Shown here: one piece after another, positions 36,482-45,565 of the stretch | Position numbering within the stretch: the first letter of the stretch is position 1 | How the letters are laid out: the number at the start of each line of letters is the position of its first letter | Assembly (NCBI GenBank): GCA_937864925.1 | Contig: CALMFH010000065.1 | Location: 27,404-91,403, forward strand | Length of the DNA stretch: 64,000 bases | Source: an uncultured Alphaproteobacteria bacterium | Lineage (GTDB): Bacteria; Pseudomonadota; Alphaproteobacteria; Rhizobiales; Ancalomicrobiaceae | Direction of reading: 5' to 3' | Translations under genes and position numbers: made by a program | The notes under the pieces: generated by a model | The model's database searches: none | Seen by the model: the letters and a program-made list of their open reading frames with translations, nothing else | What the model was told of the DNA's origin: nothing

Positions 36482-38767
36482 ATGGCTCGACATCTCTGCG
36501 CCGTCGACGTGGGGACGAGCAGTGCACGCGTCGGCGTCTTCGACGAACACGGCCGGATGACGGCCTCGGCCGAGCATCCGGTGCAGATCCAGCGGCCGGC
36601 GCCCGACCATGCCGAGCACGACAGCGAGGACGTCTGGTCGGCGGTGTGCACCGCCACCCGCGCTGCGGTCATGGCGGCGGGGATCTCCGGCGACGACGTG
36701 GTGGCGATCGCCTTCGACGCCACCTGTTCGCTGGTGGCGCGCGACGCCGACGGCCGGCCGGTGTCGGTGTCGATCACCGGCCAGAGCCGTTGGGACACCA
36801 TCGTCTGGCTCGACCATCGCGCCATGGCCGAGGCCGAGCTGTGCACCTCGACCGGCCACGCCGTCCTCGATCGCGTCGGCGGCGTCATGTCGCCGGAGAT
36901 GCAGACGCCGAAGGCGATGTGGCTGAAGCGCCATCTGCCGCAGAGCTGGAGCCGCATCCACCACCTCTTCGATCTCGCCGACTTCCTGACCTGGAAGGCG
37001 AGCGGCTCGACGGCCCGGTCGCAGTGCACCCTCGCCTGCAAGTGGACCCATCGCCCGGAAGAACCCGAGCCCTGGGCGCCGGACTATCTGGCGGCGATCG
37101 GCCTCGACGACCTGCTCGAACGCGGCGCGATTCCCGCCCGCGCCGTGCCGCCGGGCACCGATCTCGGACCACTCACCGAGAAGGCGGCCGACGATCTCGG
37201 GCTCACCACCGCCTGCCGGGTCGGCGCCGGACTGGTCGACGCCTATGCCGGAGCGTTGGCTCTGCTCGGCCCCCATGGCCGCGACGCCCGCGACCTCGAA
37301 CGGCGCGCCGCGCTGATCGCCGGAACCTCGAGCTGCCTGATGATCCTGACCCGCGAGCCGGTCGCCTTCGCCGGGAGCTGGGGACCCTACCTCGGCGTGA
37401 CCCTGCCGCAGCTGTGGGCGACCGAAGGCGGGCAATCGGCCTCCGGGGCGCTGCTCGACCATGTCCTCCGTCTGCACGGTGCCGGTGGCGAGCCGACGCC
37501 GGATCTCGTCGGCCGGGTGATCCACCGCATCGGCGAACTCCGGGCCCGCGACGGCGCCGGCTTCGCCGAACGCCTCCATGTGTTGCCCGACTTCCACGGC
37601 AACCGCTCGCCGCTCGCCGATCCGCGCGCCCTCGGCGTCGTCTCCGGCCTCGACGTCGATGCCTCGTTCGACGGTCTGTGTGCCCTCTACTGGCGCACCG
37701 CCGTCGCCCTCGCCCTCGGCATCCGTCACATCCTCGATGCGGTGCGCGACGCGGGACGGACCATCGAGGAACTGCATCTGACCGGAGGCCACGCCCGCAA
37801 CCCGTTGCTCGTCGAGCTCTATGCCGACGTCACCGGCTGCCGGGTCGTCACCACGCTCGAGGACAATGCGATGCTGCGCGGCACCGCCATGCTCGCCGCC
37901 CATGCGGTCGGCCTGCACGGCGACCTCGTCGACACCGCCGTGGCGATGGATGTCGGCCGCACCGTGCGACTACCCGACCCCGAAGCCGCCGGCCACTGGG
38001 ACGTCGACCATCGTGTCTTCCTCGCCATGCAGGCCCATCGCCGCGAGATCGATCGCCTGATCGAGCAACGCCGGTCGTGTGACCGCGCCGAGCGGCGCTT
38101 CGCCGGACGGCGCCTGATCATCTTCGACTGCGACGGAGTCGTGGTCGACAGCGAGCCGATCGCGCTCGGCGTGCTGAAGGCCCACATCGAAGCGAGCGGT
38201 GTTCCGGTCGACGAGGTGGACCTCGCCGCCCGCACCCTCGGCCGTACCGCCGCCGAGGTTCGGGCCGGGATCGGCGAGGCCTACGGCGTACGGATCGACG
38301 AGGCCGACGCGGCCCGACTGGAGGAGCGCCTGTTCGCACGCTTCCGAACCGAACTGGCACCGATCGCCGGCGTGGCACGGCTGCTCGATCGCCTGGCGAC
38401 CGAGGGGATCGCCTGGTGCCTGGCCTCGTCGAGTTCACCGCGCCGGCTCGACGTCGCGCTCGGCGCCACCGGTCTCGCCGAGCGGTTCGCCGGCCGAGTG
38501 TTCTCGGCGGCCATGGTCGACCGCGGCAAACCGGCACCCGATCTCTTCCTCCTCGCGGCGCGCACCCTCGGGGTCGCGCCCGCCGACTGTCTGGTGATCG
38601 AGGACAGTGCGGTCGGTATCGAAGCGGCGCGCCGTGCCGGCATGGCCGTCATCGGCTTCCTCGGCGGCGGCCACACCGCCGGTGCCGGCTACCAGGATCG
38701 CATCCGTGCCGCACGCCCGGATGCGGTCTGCACGAATTTCGACGAAGTGACCACCCTCCTGCGGTGA
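36482..38767 (+). CDS. FGGY pentulose kinase fused to a HAD phosphatase
   Basis: The 761-residue protein joins two enzymes. Residues about 1-535 are an FGGY kinase: the phosphate-1 motif V-D-V-G-T-S-S-A-R at the start, the acidic F-D-A-T-C-S and W-L-D-H-R-A, and C-terminal L-T-G-G-H-A-R-N-P. This suggests a ribulokinase/ribitol-kinase-like member more than classical XylB. From about residue 540 there is a complete HAD subfamily IA domain: F-D-C-D-G-V-V-V-D-S-E, A-S-S-S-S-P, G-K-P-A-P-D and V-I-E-D-S-A-V-G-I. In related loci kinase and HAD genes are separate neighbours, as far as I recall. No internal stop or start context is seen at the joint. The phosphatase substrate is unknown. Confidence 0.85.
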   Translation: MARHLCAVDVGTSSARVGVFDEHGRMTASAEHPVQIQRPAPDHAEHDSEDVWSAVCTATRAAVMAAGISGDDVVAIAFDATCSLVARDADGRPVSVSITGQSRWDTIVWLDHRAMAEAELCTSTGHAVLDRVGGVMSPEMQTPKAMWLKRHLPQSWSRIHHLFDLADFLTWKASGSTARSQCTLACKWTHRPEEPEPWAPDYLAAIGLDDLLERGAIPARAVPPGTDLGPLTEKAADDLGLTTACRVGAGLVDAYAGALALLGPHGRDARDLERRAALIAGTSSCLMILTREPVAFAGSWGPYLGVTLPQLWATEGGQSASGALLDHVLRLHGAGGEPTPDLVGRVIHRIGELRARDGAGFAERLHVLPDFHGNRSPLADPRALGVVSGLDVDASFDGLCALYWRTAVALALGIRHILDAVRDAGRTIEELHLTGGHARNPLLVELYADVTGCRVVTTLEDNAMLRGTAMLAAHAVGLHGDLVDTAVAMDVGRTVRLPDPEAAGHWDVDHRVFLAMQAHRREIDRLIEQRRSCDRAERRFAGRRLIIFDCDGVVVDSEPIALGVLKAHIEASGVPVDEVDLAARTLGRTAAEVRAGIGEAYGVRIDEADAARLEERLFARFRTELAPIAGVARLLDRLATEGIAWCLASSSSPRRLDVALGATGLAERFAGRVFSAAMVDRGKPAPDLFLLAARTLGVAPADCLVIEDSAVGIEAARRAGMAVIGFLGGGHTAGAGYQDRIRAARPDAVCTNFDEVTTLLR

Positions 38768-38868
38768 CCGGCTCGTTCGACGGCGCGGCAGCGAAGATCG
38801 AGCGGCGAGGCCGAGGTTCACGGTCGGCGGTCTGCGGTCGGGCGCGACGCCGGCGGCGGAAGTGCCCG

Positions 38869-39837
38869 TCAGCCGACGTGATGGCAGGCGACCGTCCGGC
38901 CGGGGGCGAAGTCGCGCAGCTCCGGCCGCTCGGTGCGGCACCGAGCATCGGCGATGGGGCAGCGCGGGTGGAAGTGGCAGCCCTTCGGCGGATCGACCGG
39001 CGACGGCGGCTCGCCCTCCTGGAAGGTCATTGCCACCGCCTTCACCGGATCGGGTTCCGGCGACGAGGCCTTGAGCAGTCTGGTGTAGGGATGGAGCGGG
39101 TCGACGAAGATCTCCGGTACCGGCCCGCTCTCCACCACGCGGCCGAGATACATCACCACCACCCGCTGACAGAAATAGCGCACCACGCCGAGGTCGTGGG
39201 AGATGAAGACGAAGGCGAGATGACGCTCGCGCCGGAGCGTCTCGAGCAGCTTCAGGATCTGCGCCTGCACCGAGACGTCGAGTGCCGACACCGGCTCGTC
39301 GGCGAACACCAGATCCGGCCCCAGCGCCAACGCCCGCGCGATGCCGATACGCTGGCGCTGACCACCGGAGAACTCGTGCGGATAGCGATCGAGAGCGCTC
39401 TTCGGCAGACCGACCTCGTCGAGCAGCCGGGCGACCAGCGGCCGGACCGCCGCACCATGGGCGATGCCGTGCACCCGGATCGGTTCGCCGAGTGCATCGA
39501 CGATGCGCTGGCGTCCGTCGAGCGACGAGGCGGGGTCCTGGAACACCATCTGCATCCGTCGCCTGAGCGCCCGGAGCTCGCTCTTCGAGGCGCCGAGCAC
39601 GTCCGCGCCCGCGAAGGTGACCGACCCGCCGTCCGCCTCCTGCAGGCGCAGCGCAACGCGGGCGACAGTCGACTTTCCGCAGCCGGATTCGCCGACGACG
39701 CCGAGCGCCTCGCCCGGCCGTACGTCGAAGGAGACGCCGTCGAGGGCGCGCACCAGAGCCGTCCTGGGGATCGGCCAGCCGCGCCGGGTCTTGTAGATCT
39801 TGCGCAGGTCGCGCACCGAGAGAAGCGTCTCGCTCAT
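38869..39837 (-). CDS. Peptide/opine ABC transporter ATPase (DppF/OppF type)
   Basis: The 322-residue ATPase has Walker [10 protein letters not shown] near 47-55, the signature F-S-G-G-Q-R-Q-R-I, Walker B L-V-F-A-D-E-P-V-S-A-L-D, and the C-terminal oligopeptide-ATPase extension with C-H-F-H-P-R-C-P and further Cys. It is the last gene of the minus-strand operon. Its start overlaps the end of the other ATPase gene by 4 nt. Confidence 0.93.
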   Translation of the reverse strand: MSETLLSVRDLRKIYKTRRGWPIPRTALVRALDGVSFDVRPGEALGVVGESGCGKSTVARVALRLQEADGGSVTFAGADVLGASKSELRALRRRMQMVFQDPASSLDGRQRIVDALGEPIRVHGIAHGAAVRPLVARLLDEVGLPKSALDRYPHEFSGGQRQRIGIARALALGPDLVFADEPVSALDVSVQAQILKLLETLRRERHLAFVFISHDLGVVRYFCQRVVVMYLGRVVESGPVPEIFVDPLHPYTRLLKASSPEPDPVKAVAMTFQEGEPPSPVDPPKGCHFHPRCPIADARCRTERPELRDFAPGRTVACHHVG

Positions 39838-40823
39838 GCTTCGACCCTCGCCCAGCAGCGCACCCGATGGTCGGGATCCCCCGCCACCGTGGTCATCGGC
39901 GGCAGCACCGCACAGCGCTCGTCGCGGATCGGGCAGCGCGTCTGGAAGCGGCAGCCGACCGGCATCTCGGTGAGGCTCGGCACCTGGCCCGGGATCGGCT
40001 GCAGCGGCAGGTCGCCCTCGATCCTCGGCATGGCGGCGAGCAGCGCCTCCGAATAGGGGTGGGTCGGCCGGGCGAAGAAGGCATGGACCGGACCGCTCTC
40101 CACCACGTCGCCGCCGTACATCACCATCACCCGGTCGGCGACCGAGGCGACGACCCCGAGATTATGGGTGATGAGCAGCAGCGCCAGCCCTTCCTTCTCC
40201 TGGAGATCGGCCATCAGCGCCAGCACCTGGGCCTGGATGGTGACGTCCAGCGCCGTCGTCGGCTCGTCGGCGATCAGCACTCTGGGGCCGCAGGCGAGCG
40301 CCAGGGCGATCATCACCCGCTGGCGCATACCGCCGGAGAACTGGTGTGGATAGGCGTCGAGCCGTTCCGCCGCTGCCGGCACGCGGACGAGCTCGAGCAG
40401 TTCCCGCGCCCGTTCGCGGGCCTGCCGCCGGGTGAAGCCGCGATGGCGCATCAAGGCCTCGCCGACCTGGAAGCCGATCGGCAGCACCGGATTGAGCGAG
40501 GTCATCGGCTCCTGGAAGATCATGCCGATGCGATCGCCGCGCATCGCCTCGCGGGTCGGCTCGTCGGCCGCCGTCATGTCGACGCCGTCGACGACGATAC
40601 GGCCGGACGTCACCCGCACCGCGGCGGGTGGTAGGAGTCCCATCACCGACAGCGCCGTCAGGCTCTTGCCGCAACCCGACTCGCCGACCAGCGCCAGCGT
40701 CTCCTTCGGCCGGACGTGGAAGGAGATGTCGCGCACCGCGTCGTACCAGGTGGTGCCGACCAGGATGGAGGTGGTCAGGCCCTCGACCGAGAGCGGTGCC
40801 GTCGCCGCAGGTTCGGTGCTCAT
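39834..40823 (-). CDS. Peptide/opine ABC transporter ATPase (DppD/OppD type)
   Basis: The 329-residue ATPase has Walker [10 protein letters not shown] (about 46-54), the signature F-S-G-G-M-R-Q-R-V, Walker [13 protein letters not shown], and a C-terminal R-F-Q-T-R-C-P-I. It pairs with the following ATPase to drive import. The ATG at 40823 overlaps the stop of the permease gene, so the start is well supported. Confidence 0.93.
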   Translation of the reverse strand: MSTEPAATAPLSVEGLTTSILVGTTWYDAVRDISFHVRPKETLALVGESGCGKSLTALSVMGLLPPAAVRVTSGRIVVDGVDMTAADEPTREAMRGDRIGMIFQEPMTSLNPVLPIGFQVGEALMRHRGFTRRQARERARELLELVRVPAAAERLDAYPHQFSGGMRQRVMIALALACGPRVLIADEPTTALDVTIQAQVLALMADLQEKEGLALLLITHNLGVVASVADRVMVMYGGDVVESGPVHAFFARPTHPYSEALLAAMPRIEGDLPLQPIPGQVPSLTEMPVGCRFQTRCPIRDERCAVLPPMTTVAGDPDHRVRCWARVEA

Positions 40824-41674
40824 GGCGCCCCCTTCGGGTCGGTGGCGTCGCGCAGGCCGTCGCCGACGAGGTTGAGGCCGATCATCACCGCCAGGATGGC
40901 GAGGCTCGGGAAGATCGACATCCACGGCGCATCGAGCAGATTGTCGAAGCCCTCGCGCACGATGCCGCCCCAGGTCGCCGTCGGCGGTGGCACCGACAGG
41001 CCGATGAAGGCGAGCGTCGCCTCGGTGCGGATCGCCGAGGCGAGCCACAGCGACGCCATGACGACGATCTCGTCGAGGATGTTGGGCAGCACGTGCAGGA
41101 ACATGATGCGCAGGTCGGAGAAGCCGAGCGTCCGGCAGGCGTCGACGAAGTCGCGCTCGCGCATGGTCAGCGTCGAGCCGCGCGCCAGCCGGACGAAGGC
41201 GGGGATCGCGGTGACCGCGATGGCGATGATCAGATTGCCGAGCGAGGCGCCGAGCACGGCGACGAGCAGCAGGCCCATGATCAACTGCGGGAAGGACAGG
41301 AGAACGTCGGTCGCCGCCACCACCAGCCGGTCGACGATCCCGCCGTAGTAGCCGGCGACCACCCCGATGGCGGTGCCGATGATCACCCCGGCGAGCGTCG
41401 AGACGAAGCCGACGTAGAGCGAGATCCGTGCCCCCCACAGCACGCGTGAGAGCACGTCGCGGCCGAAGGCGTCGGTGCCGAAGAGATGCGCGGCGTCCGG
41501 CGGCGTCAGCACCAGCAGCACGTCCTGGGCGTTCGGGTCGTGGGGTGCGAGCCACGGCGCCGCGATCGCCGCGACGATCATCACCACCACCAGGGCGATG
41601 CCGAAGAGCAGGCCACCCGAACGCAATGCGCGTTTCAGGACCGAAGGTCGGAATTCGGCGGCGGAGGTGCTCAT
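40820..41674 (-). CDS. Peptide/opine ABC transporter permease (DppC type)
   Basis: The 284-residue permease has a first transmembrane helix at about 22-44, the H-L-F-G-T-D-x-x-G-R-D motif (about 65-75) typical of DppC, and the coupling loop R-D-F-V-D-A-C-R-T-L-G near 175. The ATG at 41674 overlaps the stop of the DppB-type gene. Confidence 0.92.
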   Translation of the reverse strand: MSTSAAEFRPSVLKRALRSGGLLFGIALVVVMIVAAIAAPWLAPHDPNAQDVLLVLTPPDAAHLFGTDAFGRDVLSRVLWGARISLYVGFVSTLAGVIIGTAIGVVAGYYGGIVDRLVVAATDVLLSFPQLIMGLLLVAVLGASLGNLIIAIAVTAIPAFVRLARGSTLTMRERDFVDACRTLGFSDLRIMFLHVLPNILDEIVVMASLWLASAIRTEATLAFIGLSVPPPTATWGGIVREGFDNLLDAPWMSIFPSLAILAVMIGLNLVGDGLRDATDPKGAP

Positions 41675-42612
41675 GACGTCTTCACCCGCGGATCGACGAG
41701 CCCGTAGGTGAGGTCCGTCAGGATGTTGGCCACCACGATGGCGAAAGCGGAGACCACCATCAGCCCCTGCAGCAACGAGTAGTCGCGCTGGTTCAGCGCG
41801 GTGACGATCAGCTTGCCGATGCCCGGCCGGTTGAAGACGATTTCGGTCAGCACGGCATTGCCGATCAGCACGCCGAGATAGAGCCCGACCACCGTGACCA
41901 CCGGCACCAGCACGTTGCGGAAGGCGTGGCGCCACACCACGATCCGATGCGGTAACCCCTTGGCACGGGCGGTGCGCACGTAGTCCTCGCCGAGTGCCTT
42001 GAGCATTCCCGAGCGGGTGACGCGGGTGACGTAGGCGACCATCAGCAGGCCGAGATTGAGCGATGGCAGCACCAGCGCGACGAACCGGCCCCAGGGGTCG
42101 CCGGGCTTGGAGGTCGAGATCACCGGGAACCAGCGCAGCTCGACCGCGAAGGCGATGAGCAGCAGGATGCCGGAGACGAAGGCCGGGAAGGACACCCCGG
42201 CGAGCGAGAAGAGGCGGGCGAACCAGTCGGCGAAGCCGTCGCGCTTCTCCGCCGCCAGCACCCCGAGCGGTACCCCGATCACGGTGCCGACGAGGAGCGA
42301 GGCGAGGGTGAGTTCGATGGTGTAGGGCAGCACGGCGAGCACGTCGTCGGTGATCGGCCGGTTGGTCGACAGCGAGCGGCCGAGATCGCCCTGGACGATC
42401 TGGCTCATGAAGTCGACGTACTGGGCGAGGATCGGCTTGGCGAGGCCGAGCTTGTCGCGCAACTCGGCGCGGGCCGCCTCCGACGCCTGATCGCCGAGGA
42501 TGGCGATGGTCGGATCGCCCGGCACCACTCGGACCAGGATGAAGACGGTGGTCAGTACCGCCCACAGGGTCGGGATCGCCGTCAGGAGACGCTTGATCAC
42601 GAAGCGCAGCAT
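41671..42612 (-). CDS. Peptide/opine ABC transporter permease (DppB type)
   Basis: The 313-residue permease starts M-L-R-F-V-I-K-R-L-L, has R-V-V-P-G-D-P in the first periplasmic loop, six helices and the coupling motif G-E-D-Y-V-R-T-A-R-A-K-G. It is second in the transporter order after the binding-protein gene. The preceding 127-bp spacer carries a strong hairpin. Confidence 0.92.
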   Translation of the reverse strand: MLRFVIKRLLTAIPTLWAVLTTVFILVRVVPGDPTIAILGDQASEAARAELRDKLGLAKPILAQYVDFMSQIVQGDLGRSLSTNRPITDDVLAVLPYTIELTLASLLVGTVIGVPLGVLAAEKRDGFADWFARLFSLAGVSFPAFVSGILLLIAFAVELRWFPVISTSKPGDPWGRFVALVLPSLNLGLLMVAYVTRVTRSGMLKALGEDYVRTARAKGLPHRIVVWRHAFRNVLVPVVTVVGLYLGVLIGNAVLTEIVFNRPGIGKLIVTALNQRDYSLLQGLMVVSAFAIVVANILTDLTYGLVDPRVKTS

Positions 42613-42699
42613 CGGGTTCCCCCCGTTGGTCCGAGCGAGTGGGTGCGGCTGCCGGCGGACGCCGCCCCGGTCGGCGACCGCTGCGGCAGGTGCGGAGCA

Positions 42700-42731
42700 T
42701 GCCCCATCGCCTCCTGCGAAGCGATGGGGCA
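42700..42731. other. Intra-operon hairpin after the binding-protein gene
   Basis: An 11-bp perfect stem (TGCCCCATCGC / GCGATGGGGCA) with a 10-nt loop sits 8 nt past the binding-protein stop on the minus strand. It may protect that mRNA end or partly terminate. Confidence 0.6.
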
Positions 42732-42739
42732 CTGCGCGA

Positions 42740-44284
42740 TCACTTCTTCGACGTCGCCTCGGTCACCACCGGGCCGAGGTGCATGGCGCCCTCGAACTTG
42801 TAGCCCCAGTCGACGTTGGTGTGGCGTGCCCAAACCTGCAGCTGTTCGAACATCGGCACGGCGCAGACGTCGTCGACGATCTTCTGCTGCGCCGTCGCCC
42901 ACAGCTGCTTCTGCTTGGCCGCATCGGTCTCGATCGCCGCCGCGTCGATCTCCGCGTCCGCCACCTTGCAATGGGAGAAGTTGGTCACCGCCGTCGGCGT
43001 CGCCACCGTCGAGCGCGAATGGAAGAACTGCTGCAGATAGACGTCGGCCACGGGGAAGCGCGCCGCCGAATAGTAGTTGGCCTCCGACAGGTCCTTGCGG
43101 ATCTGAGCGTGCCACGACTGGTGGTCGACCACCTCCATCTGCATGTCGATGCCGACCTGCTTCAACTGCGCCTGGACGATCTGCATCGAGTTGAGCATCG
43201 TCGGCAGGCTGGTCTGGATCACCTTGAGAGGGAGGCCGTTGGGGAAGCCGGCTTCGGCGAGCAACGCCTTGGCCTTGGCGACGTCGTGCGGATGGAGCTT
43301 GGCCTCGTGGGTGCCGAGATAGCCGACCGGGACCACCGAGACCGGCGCGATCGCGGTCGCCGCGCCCTTGAAGGCGACCATCTGCTTGCTGTCGATCGCC
43401 ATGGCGATCGCCTTGCGCACCCGGATGTCGTCGAACGGCTTCTTGGTCTGGTTGATGTGGAGCACCGACAGTTCCGACGGCCGCACCACCTCGACGACCA
43501 CCCCGTTCTCCTTCTGGAAGCGCTCGACCCAACGTTGGTCCTGACGGCCGTAGACGACGTCGAGCTCACCGGAGGTGAAGGCGAGGTCGCGGGCCGAATC
43601 CGCCGGGATGAAACGGTAGACGATCTTGTCGATCTTCGGCGCGCCGCGGAAATAGCCCTTGTGGGCGGTGAAGGTCAGGCTCTCGTTCGACTTGTACTCG
43701 GTGAGCGCGAAGGGACCGGTACCGACCGGCTTGATGCGGAAGTCGGCGCCGAGCGCCTCCGCCGCCTTCTTCGAGACGATGTTGCCGCCGTGATAGTTGG
43801 CGACGATGCCGAGCAGCGCCGGGATCGGGTTCTTGAGGACCAGCTTCACCGTATGAGCGTCGATCGCCTCGATCGAGGCCACCGGGGCGTAGTCCGAGGC
43901 GAAGGACGAGGTCTTCGAGTCCGCCGCACGCTTCAGCGAATAGACCACGTCATCGGAGGTCATCTCGCCCCAGTCGCCGTGGAACTTGACGCCCTTCCTG
44001 AGATGGAAGGTCCAGGTCAGGCCGTCGGCGCTCTTCTCCCATTTCTCGGCCAGATCCGGCTCCAACTCCTCCAGGCTCGCCGAGCCGGGCTTGAAGCGGA
44101 CGAGACCGTTGAAGATCCAGGAGACGACCGGCTTGTCCTGGGTGGTGGTGGCGCGGTGCGGGTCGAGCTGACCGACATCGGCGGCCGCCATACCGACGTT
44201 GAGCACGCTCTCGGCCGACGCCGTCGAGTGGGCCGCGAGCAGGACCATGGTGGCAGCCGTGGCTGCCAGAAGATGACGCTTCAT
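42740..44284 (-). CDS. Family-5 extracellular solute-binding protein
   Basis: The 514-residue protein has a signal peptide (M-K-R-H then a hydrophobic run, cleavage likely after A-S-A near residue 24). It has the family-5 layout: L-D-P-H-R near 40, L-A-E-K-W near 78, L-R-K-G-V-K-F-H-G near 97 and K-P-V-G-T-G-P-F near 187. It would bind peptides, opines or related amines for the downstream permease. The ligand cannot be read, but the neighbouring amine-oxidising enzymes make a small imino or amino acid derivative plausible. Confidence 0.92.
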   Translation of the reverse strand: MKRHLLAATAATMVLLAAHSTASAESVLNVGMAAADVGQLDPHRATTTQDKPVVSWIFNGLVRFKPGSASLEELEPDLAEKWEKSADGLTWTFHLRKGVKFHGDWGEMTSDDVVYSLKRAADSKTSSFASDYAPVASIEAIDAHTVKLVLKNPIPALLGIVANYHGGNIVSKKAAEALGADFRIKPVGTGPFALTEYKSNESLTFTAHKGYFRGAPKIDKIVYRFIPADSARDLAFTSGELDVVYGRQDQRWVERFQKENGVVVEVVRPSELSVLHINQTKKPFDDIRVRKAIAMAIDSKQMVAFKGAATAIAPVSVVPVGYLGTHEAKLHPHDVAKAKALLAEAGFPNGLPLKVIQTSLPTMLNSMQIVQAQLKQVGIDMQMEVVDHQSWHAQIRKDLSEANYYSAARFPVADVYLQQFFHSRSTVATPTAVTNFSHCKVADAEIDAAAIETDAAKQKQLWATAQQKIVDDVCAVPMFEQLQVWARHTNVDWGYKFEGAMHLGPVVTEATSKK

Positions 44285-44377
44285 CGTGATGCTCTCCTGT
44301 CGGTTGCGACCGTGGCCGGCCGTCTGTCGTTGCGGGGTCTTCCGTGGACCGGTGTCCGTCGTGAGGGTCCTCCTCCC

Positions 44378-45565
44378 TCAATGCTCGACGTGGGCCGGAG
44401 GTTCGGCGCTTTCGCCGGTGACGCCGGCGAAACGTGGTGCCTCGCCGGCGTCGCCGACGAAGCGGGTTATCGAGAAGGGCTCGATCGGGCTCTCGGTCCG
44501 GCCGTCGAGGACCAGTTCCGAGAGGATGATGCCGATCACTGGGCCGAGTTGGAAGCCGTGACCGGAAAATCCGAAGGCGTGGAAGAGGCCGGGCGTCGTC
44601 GAGGACGAACCGATCACCGGGATGTGGTCGGGCATCTGTCCGTCGACGCCGCTCCAGGTGCGGATGACGCGTGCCTCGGCGAGCCCCGGCACCAGCTGCA
44701 GCGTCCGGATCATTCCGTCGATCGACTGCTCCGAGACCGGCCGGGCGAACGTGTGGTCCGCGTCGAACCAGCCTTTGCCACCGCCGAAGATGACGTTGCC
44801 GCGACGGATCTGGCGGACGTAGACGTCACCGCCGCAGACCCCGATCGAGCGCGAGACGAAATAGGGCAGAGGCTCGGTGACCAGCATGTTGGGGGTCAGC
44901 GGCGTCAGCGGCACCGGTTCGCCGAAGGCCTCGGCGAGGAGGTTGGACCCCGCCCCGCTGGCGTTGATCAGGTACCGGCTCGTCACCGTCAGGCCACCGG
45001 ACGCCTCGATCTCGAAGCCGTGCCCGGTCGTCGTCGCCGACACGACCGTGGTGTGCTCGCGCACGATCACCCCCACCCGCCGGGCGAGACGGGCGAAGGC
45101 CGGGCCGACGACGCGCGGATTGGCCTGCCCGTCGGTCGGCGACAGCGAGGCGCCGACCACTTTCTCGCCGAGCCAGGGCAGTTCGGCGTGGACGGCGTTG
45201 GCGCCGAGCAGCGTCAGGTCGAGCCCGTAGGCGCGCGCCGCCTCGGCGTAGCGCTCGAGCTCGGCCATGTCGGCGTCGGAGCGGGCGAGCTTGATGTGGC
45301 CGGAGACGTCGAACTCGACGTCCTCGCCGAGAAATTCGTTGAGCCCCTCCCACAAGAGGCGCGAGCGGTTGGCCAGCGGCAGTTCGACCAGCTCGCGGCC
45401 CTGCCGGCGCACGCCGCCGAAGTTGACCCCACTCGCCCCGGCACCGCACACCCGCTTCTCGATCACCGCGACGGAGAGCCCGGCGCGTTTCAACGCCACG
45501 GCCGCGGCGAGGGCGGCGGTGCCGCCGCCGGCGATGGCGACGTCGACCTCGATCCGCTCGCTCAT
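44378..45565 (-). CDS. FAD-dependent DAO-family dehydrogenase, beta-type subunit
   Basis: The 395-residue flavoprotein opens with V-A-I-A-G-G-G-T-A-A-L (FAD dinucleotide site). It has A-S-G-V-N-F-G-G-V-R-R-Q-G near 44 and ends with P-V-I-G-S-S and F-G-F-S-G-H-G-F-Q-L-G-P. This is the D-amino-acid-oxidase fold seen in HcnC, OoxB and hydroxyproline-dehydrogenase beta subunits. It oxidises an amine substrate and passes electrons to partner subunits. The start overlaps the end of the alpha-subunit gene by 4 nt. Confidence 0.88.
   Translation of the reverse strand: MSERIEVDVAIAGGGTAALAAAVALKRAGLSVAVIEKRVCGAGASGVNFGGVRRQGRELVELPLANRSRLLWEGLNEFLGEDVEFDVSGHIKLARSDADMAELERYAEAARAYGLDLTLLGANAVHAELPWLGEKVVGASLSPTDGQANPRVVGPAFARLARRVGVIVREHTTVVSATTTGHGFEIEASGGLTVTSRYLINASGAGSNLLAEAFGEPVPLTPLTPNMLVTEPLPYFVSRSIGVCGGDVYVRQIRRGNVIFGGGKGWFDADHTFARPVSEQSIDGMIRTLQLVPGLAEARVIRTWSGVDGQMPDHIPVIGSSSTTPGLFHAFGFSGHGFQLGPVIGIILSELVLDGRTESPIEPFSITRFVGDAGEAPRFAGVTGESAEPPAHVEH

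Noticed and set aside
34085..37918. A 1277-codon minus-strand open frame opposite smoS, mtlK and the kinase
   Set aside because: It is the antisense shadow of three clearly recognised genes and has the low-complexity composition typical of such high-GC shadows.
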